NCBI GenBank assembly: GCA_903844155.1
Contig: CAIMSU010000039.1
Coordinates: 1-64,000 of the forward strand
Reading direction: 5' to 3'
DNA: 64,000 nt
Source of the DNA: an uncultured Pseudomonadota bacterium
GTDB lineage: Bacteria > Myxococcota_A > UBA796 > SXON01
In this document: positions 53,447 through 60,537 of the stretch, piece after piece
Numbering within the stretch: position 1 is the first letter of the stretch
Layout: every line of letters starts with the position of its first letter
Made by a program: the position numbers and the translations under genes
The notes under the pieces: model-generated
What the model saw: only the letters and a program-made list of their open reading frames with translations
Database searches by the model: none
Told to the model about the DNA's origin: nothing

Positions 53447-53977
53447 ATGCACCCGTGTCCTGATGTCAGATCCGTTCCGTTCATCAGTCAAAAACACGAG
53501 GGTGCGCCCAGGGGCAGCCCTGACCACGGGTGCGGCGTGGCTTGCTTGTCCATGTTGCTGGCCGAGCACCAGGGCCGGTGGCCTCGGCGGGTTCCATCCT
53601 ACGGAAAGCTCTGGAAGGACCTGAAGGCCAACGTCGCGCCCGCCAAGAAAGGGCAACCCAAGGACGGTGGGATGGGTGCCTATCCAGAGGACGTGGAGCG
53701 TGTGCTGATCGGGTTGAAAATCCCCTTCTTGCAGACCACGGATCAGGCGGATCCTGACAGTCTGCTTGCCCGTGTGGCAGACGCGCCAATCATGGTGGGG
53801 ATGGAGGGCAAAGCCTATGGGGCATCCGGCCACTGGATCGTGCTGGTCCGCGCCACCCCCCAAGGCATCGAGTTCTACGACCCGCTACTGAAGCACGTCA
53901 AGCGGAAGACACTGCCGATCCCGAGATTCGGCAGCGAGTGGGACGGATCGTCGTTCCAACTCACGCCACCCAAGTGA
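53447..53977 (+). CDS. C39-like cysteine peptidase
   Basis: A 176-residue papain-fold protein. The Cys box is DHGCGVACLSMLL near residue 27, the His box GHWIVLVRAT near residue 127 and the Asp in EFYDPLLKH follows, the order of peptidase C39-like domains. No signal peptide or transporter fusion is present. It may process a peptide or act as an effector; the target is unknown. It follows the cysteine-rich gene after 58 bp. Confidence 0.65.
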   Translation: MHPCPDVRSVPFISQKHEGAPRGSPDHGCGVACLSMLLAEHQGRWPRRVPSYGKLWKDLKANVAPAKKGQPKDGGMGAYPEDVERVLIGLKIPFLQTTDQADPDSLLARVADAPIMVGMEGKAYGASGHWIVLVRATPQGIEFYDPLLKHVKRKTLPIPRFGSEWDGSSFQLTPPK

Positions 53978-54189
53978 CGCACCCCGGTGCCGTGCGGCTG
54001 AGAGCGGGGTTGCGTCCCTCCGCTGCGCGCTTCTCCGGCTGGGCGCGCTCACTGGGGACGAGGTGACAGGCGTGTCGAGCGTCGTCGGCATCGCGAATCT
54101 TCGACACAGCCCTGGTTCGGGGCGCCGCCCCCGAATCTGGGGTCGAAGCGCCACAGCGCGACGACGCTGATCGGCAGGCTCCGTGCCCA

Positions 54190-54624
54190 TCACGGCACCT
54201 GCCACACTCCGACGCCCGCCTTCCGCATCGACACGGCGAGGGCCCGCGCCCCGATGACCAACGCCGCCCAGCCAACGCCGTCGAGCAGTCGCTCCTCGGA
54301 GACGCGCACGCCAAAGTCCTTGACCCAGTGGCTCGCCATGCCGTGCTGCACCCTCCCATTCGCCTGAAGGCCGCAGGTGCAAAGGCGCGAGCCCTGGTAG
54401 ATCGCGAACCGGCACGCCGCCCGGTGGTAGCTGCGGCCGATGTAGACGGCCTGCACCCGCTCGCCGCGATCGCGACGAGCGGCGGCGGTCTTGTTTCTGG
54501 CTCGGAACGCCTGAACCTCCCAGACTTCGGGACTCAACTCGATGATGATGAGGTAGCTGGCACCGCGCTGGAAGGGAGCGAGCGCGTCTCCTCCCTCCGG
54601 CTCACCACCATCATCAAGCGCCAT
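54190..54624 (-). CDS. GIY-YIG-like protein, paralogue of 45647-46096
   Basis: A 144-residue protein. Blocks SYLIIIELSPEVW, RVQAVYIGRSYHRAACRFAIYQGS, WVKDFGVRV and AGVGVWQ align in order with the 45647-46096 protein, so the two are paralogues separated by about 8 kb. The AVY(V/I)GxSxHRxxCRF motif corresponds to the second half of the GIY-YIG core. The ATG at 54624 has AAGGTGAGG upstream. The IS21-type element is inserted about 235 bp upstream of the start. Confidence 0.55.
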   Translation of the reverse strand: MALDDGGEPEGGDALAPFQRGASYLIIIELSPEVWEVQAFRARNKTAAARRDRGERVQAVYIGRSYHRAACRFAIYQGSRLCTCGLQANGRVQHGMASHWVKDFGVRVSEERLLDGVGWAALVIGARALAVSMRKAGVGVWQVP

Positions 54625-54858
54625 GAACGGCCTCACCTTACGCCCCGGCCGTATCGCCGCGACGCCCAGACCGTGCGACCGATCACGACGACGGCGAGCA
54701 GGGCCAAGCCGAGCTGGGGCACCGCAGCCAATGCGGATGTCGACCGGCGCGATGTCCACCTTCTGCTCGCCCCAGTAGCCTTCAGCGAAGGACGCCGCCA
54801 AGACCGTGCCCCGCGACTCTGCTGTGGCGATGAGATCGGGCGCGTGGCCGAGCCGACA

Positions 54859-54867
54859 ACCGTAGTG
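54859..54867. repeat. Target site duplication, left copy
   Basis: ACCGTAGTG directly abuts the left inverted repeat of the IS21-type element and is repeated exactly at 58668-58676, the right boundary. Confidence 0.85.
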
Positions 54868-55135
54868 CTTCACCGCCCCCCAAACCAGACCCACCTTCGC
54901 CCGCCAAACGAGACCCACCCCCTGATCGCGATCCTGCTCCCAGCGGGGGCTGGGGCCCCGCACGATGACGACCGTCGAAGTGAGGTCTCTGGCATTCGGG
55001 TGCCATCCGCGGAGCCTGAGGCCGAGCGGCTGGAAAACGCCCAGGACCCGGTCAGGACGCTACTCCTGCCGGGTCGGGTGCCATCCGCGTCGCCGTTGGC
55101 TTCGCGAACAGGGGGATGCCCTTGCGGGCGGAGGG

Positions 55136-55864
55136 TCAGCCGGTGGGTGTCCGCAGCGTGGTGCCATCAATGCGGATGGTGTGGCAGTTGTGGCGGACGC
55201 GGTCGAGCAGGGCCTTTACCATGGTCTTCTGGCCGAGGAACTCGTACCACTCCTCAAAGTCGAGGTTGGTCGTGATGATCGTCGGCTTCTTGGCGGTGTA
55301 GCGCTCTTCCATCAGCTTGAAGAAGATGTTGGTCTGGTCGGGCTTGAGCGTCAGGTACCCCAGCTCGTCGATCACCAAAAGTGAGTAACCGCAGAGTTCG
55401 TTGAGGACGCGGCGACTCGAACGATCCAGTAGGGAAGCGTTGATCTCGTCGAAGAGGTCCTGCGCTCGGATGAACCGGCCGCGGTAGCCGTTCACGAGCG
55501 CCTTGTACAAGATCCCGGTCGCCAGCCCCGTCTTCCCGACGCCCGGTGGGCCGATGAAGATGAGGTTGAACCCCGTGGTCATGAAGTCCAGCCCGGCGAG
55601 GAGCTTGATGACGGGGGCCGACACGGCGGGCTGCATGTCGAACGGGAACGTCTCGATGGTGAACAGCTCGGGGATGCGGGCGTGCTCGATGCGGTACTCC
55701 AGGCTCTTCTGACGTTTGTAGGCGTACTCTTCGCGCAGGATGTCCGCGAGGAAGGCGTCGTACGCGGGCTGCTCGCGGATGGCGCGGTCGAGCGCACGCG
55801 GGAGGACTTCGCGGGTGCGGTGCATCTTGAGGCTGGTGAGGAGCTGGTCGAGGTCATCGTTCAT
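55136..55864 (-). CDS. istB: IS21 helper ATPase IstB
   Basis: A 242-residue AAA+ ATPase of the IstB/DnaC-like family. Walker A is GPPGVGKTGLATGIL near residue 85, Walker B LLVIDELGYL near residue 143, and ITTNLDFEEW is the sensor region. It acts with IstA to choose the target and activate transposition. ATGA overlap with istA. Confidence 0.95.
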   Translation of the reverse strand: MNDDLDQLLTSLKMHRTREVLPRALDRAIREQPAYDAFLADILREEYAYKRQKSLEYRIEHARIPELFTIETFPFDMQPAVSAPVIKLLAGLDFMTTGFNLIFIGPPGVGKTGLATGILYKALVNGYRGRFIRAQDLFDEINASLLDRSSRRVLNELCGYSLLVIDELGYLTLKPDQTNIFFKLMEERYTAKKPTIITTNLDFEEWYEFLGQKTMVKALLDRVRHNCHTIRIDGTTLRTPTG

Positions 55865-57261
55865 GGTTCATCCTTGGGAATCGGGAGGCGGAAGACGGTC
55901 GCGCCCACGCGCTGGAGCACGAGGCGGTCGATCTGGCCGAGGTCGTGGGCGCGGTGCGCCACGGCGTCCACGAGGACAGCCCGAAGCACTGGCGTCGGGT
56001 AGTCCAGGAACAACGTGTGCAAGCGCCGGACGGCTCGCTGGGCGTTCCCATGGTACTTCGTCCGCAAGAACGCGATCATCGCGACGAATTCGGGACCAGC
56101 GGCGACGAGTGTGGCCTCCTCGGGACTGATCGGGGCTGGCGCTCGCGACGCGCCATGCTCCCGACGGTGCTCGGGCAGCGTCGACCGCTTGTTTGCACCG
56201 GGCTCCAACGCGACGTGTTCGGCGACCATCTTGTGGCGATGGAAGATGCGAATACGCCGCAACGTCTCGTGCACCTCGACGTTCTGGCCGATCAGCGCGG
56301 GCGGTGCCGAGTAGCAGTTCGTGTGCAGCCGGACGTAGCGTTCGACGTCCACGCGGCGCTCCTCGACGTTCTCGACGTCGGGGATCCAGCGCGGCAGCGG
56401 CTTCAGGTACGGCAGTTCGGCCGCGAACAACGTCATCGGCGCAGCGTGCAGGTCCGCCCGGTGCTTTGCGTTCTTCGTCTCGCACCAGGTCCGGAGTTGG
56501 CAGTTCAGGTCGGCGAGGTCCGCGAACGTGCGACCCGGGTAGAAGTTGTTCTCGATGGTGTCGAACTGCCGCTCGACGTGCGCGCTTCGGTTGGGATCGC
56601 CTGGCATGCGCGTCACGAACGTCATGCCAAAGCGCTGGCCGAACGCCACCATCTCCGGCGCCATCACCGCGTCCTTCCCGGTCCCATGCGCAACGATGAC
56701 GTTCGCGTTGTCGACCATGCAGGTCTCCGTCGCACCCCCGAAGAAGGTGATCGCCTCCGTCAGGAAGGCCTTGCAATAGAACCGGGTGAACACCGGATAG
56801 CACTGCGCGAGGATGACGCGCGAGTGCGGCAGGACGACCGAGGCACACTGGAGCAGCCGCGCAACCCCGCCGACCGTCACGCGATGCGGCGAGGTGTCGT
56901 GCTGCATCTCGACGCCCGGCTTGAAGTGGTATTTCCCGGCTGGGACCTTCTCGACGACGCCGATCTTCTGCTCGCGGCAGAACGTCGTGAGCGTGGTGTA
57001 GGCGACGGCGACGGCGGATGCCGCGAGCTTCTCGTGGACACGGACGAGGTTGCCCTTGCAGGCGACGTGCAACTCGCGGACGCGCTCGATGTGCTCGGCG
57101 AGCTGCGACTCGCGCTTCATCGCCGGTCGCTCGGGGTCGCCCGACCGGATCACGCGTCGCACCGTGTTCGGCGATGCGTCGAGGGCCTTCGCGATGGCGC
57201 GCACGCTGACCGCGTGCTTGTGCATCTCCAGGATCGCGATGCGTTTTTCACGAGGCGTCAC
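55861..57261 (-). CDS. istA: IS21 transposase IstA
   Basis: A 466-residue transposase. An N-terminal helix-turn-helix (KRIAILEMHKHAVSVRAIAKAL) is followed by a DDE integrase core. The core's MQHDTSPH, MVDNANVIVA and AHVERQFDTIENNFYPG blocks carry the acidic residues. GTG 57261 is chosen because AAAGGAGG lies 6 nt upstream. The gene begins within the last 14 bp of the ParB-like gene. Confidence 0.9.
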   Translation of the reverse strand: MTPREKRIAILEMHKHAVSVRAIAKALDASPNTVRRVIRSGDPERPAMKRESQLAEHIERVRELHVACKGNLVRVHEKLAASAVAVAYTTLTTFCREQKIGVVEKVPAGKYHFKPGVEMQHDTSPHRVTVGGVARLLQCASVVLPHSRVILAQCYPVFTRFYCKAFLTEAITFFGGATETCMVDNANVIVAHGTGKDAVMAPEMVAFGQRFGMTFVTRMPGDPNRSAHVERQFDTIENNFYPGRTFADLADLNCQLRTWCETKNAKHRADLHAAPMTLFAAELPYLKPLPRWIPDVENVEERRVDVERYVRLHTNCYSAPPALIGQNVEVHETLRRIRIFHRHKMVAEHVALEPGANKRSTLPEHRREHGASRAPAPISPEEATLVAAGPEFVAMIAFLRTKYHGNAQRAVRRLHTLFLDYPTPVLRAVLVDAVAHRAHDLGQIDRLVLQRVGATVFRLPIPKDEP

Positions 57262-58132
57262 GGACACCCTCCTTTGCAACGAGGCTCTTGACCGCGTCGA
57301 ACGCGAGCCGCGCCTCCTCCCAGGCCGAGACGAACTGAGCGCGGTGTTCCTCCCGAAGACGCACATACGCGCCGTCGCGCAGGCCCTTGCGGGCGCGCCC
57401 GCACACCCCGGCGATGGCCTCGACGTCGCGCACCGCCGTCAGGTCGGCGTCGTCCTCCGGATCCTTGTGTTTGAGCGCGTCGTCGACCTTCATGTAGAGC
57501 AGAGGCTGCTCGGCGATCCGCTCGCGGACTTCGTCATTCGCCGCTTTCCAGGCCGTGTAGAGGCAAAGCAATTGTCGAGCAGTCGGCTTCACCGCCCGCA
57601 GACCTTCGACCATTGCGGCGCACTGGGCGGCGTTGCCACGTGACAACGGCACCAGAAACTTCTCCGCCGAGCTGGCCCCGATTCGTCCCAGACGAACAGC
57701 CTCCTGCGCGACCTCCGGCAGCGTCCGCACGAGCGCAAGCCGTCGGGACACCCACGCCGTCGACTTCGCCAGCGCGATGGCCACCTCCGTCTGGGTTTTG
57801 CCGCCATCGACGAGTGCCGTCACGAGCCAGCCCTCTTCCAAGGCGCTGCGTGGCGCACCGTGATCGAGGCGATGACGGAGGATCAACGCGTCGGCCTCCA
57901 CCATGTCCAGCACCGTCGCCAGCACCGTGTCCCGCGACAGCCGCTTGAGCGCCTCCACCCGGCCGTACCCCTCGATCAGCACGTAGTTGTCGGCGTCTCC
58001 CGCGATGACGAGGACGGGGACCTGCTGCCCCTGCTGGGTGAGGGCCTGCTCGAGTCGGGCGCGGCGAACCGGGTCAGCGATGCGGAGGGCGGCGTGTCGC
58101 AGGTCGAGCTGGGTGAGTTCGAGGGTGGGCAT
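57248..58132 (-). CDS. ParB-like protein carried by the transposon
   Basis: A 294-residue protein. The N-terminal ParB/Srx-like nuclease domain (VLIEGYGRVEALKRLSRDTV) and a helix-turn-helix (KTQTEVAIALAKSTAWVSRRLAL) match ParB/RepB proteins. The C-terminus is helical. ParB-like genes accompany some IS21 elements. It may bind element ends or regulate the operon. It overlaps the istA start. Confidence 0.75.
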   Translation of the reverse strand: MPTLELTQLDLRHAALRIADPVRRARLEQALTQQGQQVPVLVIAGDADNYVLIEGYGRVEALKRLSRDTVLATVLDMVEADALILRHRLDHGAPRSALEEGWLVTALVDGGKTQTEVAIALAKSTAWVSRRLALVRTLPEVAQEAVRLGRIGASSAEKFLVPLSRGNAAQCAAMVEGLRAVKPTARQLLCLYTAWKAANDEVRERIAEQPLLYMKVDDALKHKDPEDDADLTAVRDVEAIAGVCGRARKGLRDGAYVRLREEHRAQFVSAWEEARLAFDAVKSLVAKEGVRDAS

Positions 58133-58141
58133 GCCGGAGAC

Positions 58142-58570
58142 CTATGGAGGGGGTCGAGCCTCGGCCGTCTCGTGTCGCGCGGCTTCGGCGAGGACTCTGG
58201 GCGCTCTGGCCGCTCGAACCTTCACTTTCGGCGGTGTCCCGTGTCGCGCGATGAACACGAGGACTTTGGCGACTTCAGCAAGAACTACCGACTCTTTCAG
58301 GCCCATCACGTGTCGCACGACCGAGGGGGAGAAGTGCCGGATCGGGTCGAGGATCACGACCTCTGGCGGGTCCGGCGGAGCTTTCGGCAACTTCCGGCGT
58401 AGGCGGCTGGCGATCACCTTGTCGGGATTGGCGATCCGCCACTCGGCGCACGCCCGTTTGTTCGCCGCCGCGACGCACTCCGGTCGGCCGCAGGTGTGCT
58501 GCCGTCTGCGGACGCGAGGGTCCTTGGTGAACCACCCTCGGCACTCAGAACACGGGCGCTTGTCGGACAT
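58142..58570 (-). CDS. Zinc-finger protein of the transposon
   Basis: A 142-residue protein. The N-terminus has PCSECRGWF and HTCGRPECVAAANKRACAEW, a CxxC-x(n)-CxxxxC pattern for one zinc, and the rest is basic and Pro-rich. It is the first gene of the transposon operon, 9 bp before the ParB-like gene. I infer a DNA-binding accessory protein. Confidence 0.65.
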   Translation of the reverse strand: MSDKRPCSECRGWFTKDPRVRRRQHTCGRPECVAAANKRACAEWRIANPDKVIASRLRRKLPKAPPDPPEVVILDPIRHFSPSVVRHVMGLKESVVLAEVAKVLVFIARHGTPPKVKVRAARAPRVLAEAARHETAEARPPP

Positions 58571-58667
58571 CGGCTCCTCACGGAGCCGGGATCGCCGGTC
58601 TACCCAGCAGGCGTCGGTGGATCAGTTTTCACGAGCGGAGGCGGGTCTGTTTTGGGGAGCGGTGAAG

Positions 58668-58676
58668 ACCGTAGTG
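58668..58676. repeat. Target site duplication, right copy
   Basis: ACCGTAGTG directly follows the right end of the IS21-type element. Confidence 0.85.
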
Positions 58677-58829
58677 GCGACCAGGACGGACGCGGGGATG
58701 CAGGCGTCATGATGGCAGGGAGCCACGAGTCAGAGCACGGGAACCGGCCGCGAAAGCCCGACAGGACGACGACCGCTGGCCTTTGGGGCGACCCTTCCAG
58801 TCGGTTACACTCGGCGCCTGAGGTACCCG

Positions 58830-59921
58830 TTGGCTCGCAGGCTCTTGCTCCAGGTGCCGACCCGAAACGCCAACGACGAACGCAATTTCAGGTCGTGCTA
58901 CCCGGGCTTCGCGTCGCTGGTTGAAGGATCGTTCCTCGTCCCCGGCCTTGAGACCGAGTTCGTGCCGCAGGGCCTGACCTGGCTGCCCGATGGTCGGCAC
59001 GCTGTCATGGCGTACTACTCGCACGCGAAGCCGCCGGCAGCTTCCCGCGTTGCAGTTGTCGAGGTCTCAACCGGATGCGTGGCCGCCGAATACGCGCTCA
59101 GGATGCCCGACGGTCGCTGATACACTGGCCACGCAGGGGGCGCGGCCGTCCACAGTGGCCACCTCTGGCTGACGTCGGACGCGACGGCGTGGCGGTTTCC
59201 GCTCACCGACCTTCTGCGCGCCTCAAGCGAGGATCTCACTGCGACCGCAGCGTTCGCGATCGACGCTCGCGGGTCGTACGCGGCGTCCGACGGCGGACGG
59301 CTTTGGACTGGCGACTTCACGATCGACGGCACGGGTCCCTACGCCACACCGGCGCACCATGCGTCGGGTACACTGGCGAAGTTGGCGTGGGCGGCAGGTT
59401 ACCGCGTTGACGCCACGGGCGACCTCGCAAAGACCGGTGCGTTCGAAGCCGGCGGCCGGCTTCTCGCCCGGCCGGATCGGGTCTGTTTCACGCGATCCAA
59501 GGTTCAGGGGATGGCATTCTGCGGTGACGTCGTCACGTTGAGCGTCTCCTACGGCCCCGCCGACACCAAGCTCGCCTTCTACAAGTCGCCGCTGCACGCC
59601 ACCTCCGGCTTCGCCGTGCCGCTTCCCGGCGGCATGGCGACGGAAGGGTTCGTCCTGAACGGCACCAACCATCTCCACACGCTCCACGCCCCCGCGGGAG
59701 CGCAGAATCTCGCGTGGAACGGCCGCAACCTGCTGGTCGCGTTTGAGGGCGGCTCCAAGGTCTATCGGGAGCGATGGCGCGGCTGGAATGCTGGCATTGA
59801 GGATCGCTGCCACATCTTGCGGGTGCCAGGCGTCGATGAGCTAGTGGCATTGGAGCGCAACCGCCAGCCCGTTCTCGACACCCTTCAGCGTGGATACCGG
59901 GCCGCGAAGTGGCTATTCTGA
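58830..59921 (+). pseudogene. Beta-propeller-like gene interrupted by an in-frame TGA
   Basis: The reading frame runs from TTG 58830 to 59921 with a single TGA at 59118-59120. Both parts are protein-like: FVPQGLTWLPDGRHAVMAYYSH before it, and SGHLWLTSDATAWRFPLTD and KVQGMAFCGDVVTLSVSYG after it, with repeated propeller-like strands. The full length would be about 363 codons. Around the stop, MPDGR-TGA-YTGHAGG is continuous. A CGA or TGG to TGA change is the simplest explanation. No selenocysteine context is apparent. Confidence 0.5.
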
Positions 59922-60093
59922 ATCGTTGAGACGTTCGCGGCGCATGATCGGCTTCTATGTCGCGCCCGAGAGGACTTCACCGACGACCGACGTTCTTCAG
60001 AAAACTGGTTCTGGGCATCAGGACCTCTTCGCGTTGGTTACCCCTGCGGGTCAAGAACACTGCCGTTCGAGTCATAAGAAAAACGAGGTGAAC

Positions 60094-60399
60094 ATGACCA
60101 AGATGGATTCTGTTAGAGAACTTCCCGACGGCGGCGTAAGTACCGACCCGCCGGGCACACACCGATGGGCGCACGACGGGCCGCATGGGTCAAGTCTTCA
60201 GTACGCCGAAACAGAGGACGAAGGGGAGCAGATGCAGTCCTTGTACTTCGACGTTGTTCCGGGCAACCACACGGACGACGATGACGCTGCCATGACCACC
60301 CTGGCGTACCCGCACTGCACCGTGCGCGTCTGGGTTCGCGGTGACCGAGTACTGCGTGTCTCGGTGCACACTCACCGAGACGCTCCTACCTCCGGGTGA
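60094..60399 (+). CDS. Small acidic hypothetical protein
   Basis: A 101-residue acidic protein (MTKMDSVRELPDGG) with GAGGTG just before ATG 60094. No domain is recognised. It is the only reasonable gene between the propeller-like gene and the 882-residue gene. Confidence 0.5.
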   Translation: MTKMDSVRELPDGGVSTDPPGTHRWAHDGPHGSSLQYAETEDEGEQMQSLYFDVVPGNHTDDDDAAMTTLAYPHCTVRVWVRGDRVLRVSVHTHRDAPTSG

Positions 60400-60430
60400 C
60401 CACGCTGGTCAGGAAGCGCCGTGCGGCTCT

Positions 60431-60463
60431 CCGAAGCTCCTTGTGCTCTGCCAGGAGCTTCGG
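60431..60463. terminator. 11-bp hairpin
   Basis: CCGAAGCTCCT (60431-60441) and AGGAGCTTCGG (60453-60463) form a perfect stem with an 11-nt loop, 32 bp after the 101-residue gene. No U-tract follows, so terminator assignment is weak. On the minus strand the same DNA lies in a short open frame that reads DDPKLLAEHKELRRAARRFL. Confidence 0.3.
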
Positions 60464-60537
60464 ATCATCCTTGAACATGTCCTCCACGGGTTGACTGGCT
60501 TCTGCGGCTCCGTGGGGACGAGTCGGCCCGCAGGGCC

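Larger units (their letters stand above)
54868..58667 (-). mobile_element. IS21-type transposon with ParB-like and zinc-finger genes
   Basis: A 3,800-bp element. Left end 54868-54895 and right end 58640-58667 are inverted repeats, matching over about 26 bp with three mismatches (CTTCACCGC...). Each end has a second copy of the terminal motif spaced 24 bp inward (54903-54919; 58615-58638), as in IS21. Both ends are flanked by the direct repeat ACCGTAGTG (54859-54867; 58668-58676). The four genes run right to left: zinc finger, ParB-like, istA, istB. All appear intact, so the element may be recent. Confidence 0.85.

Noticed and set aside
28192-59120. Alternative genetic code with TAG read as Gln across the island
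   Set aside because: Other genes in the island end at TAG in natural positions (for example the 98-residue gene at 22460 and the RHH gene at 46459), so TAG is an ordinary stop here.
59118-59120. Selenocysteine at the internal TGA
   Set aside because: No selenoprotein family resemblance, no obvious SECIS-like hairpin directly after the TGA, and the flanking residues do not suggest a catalytic site.
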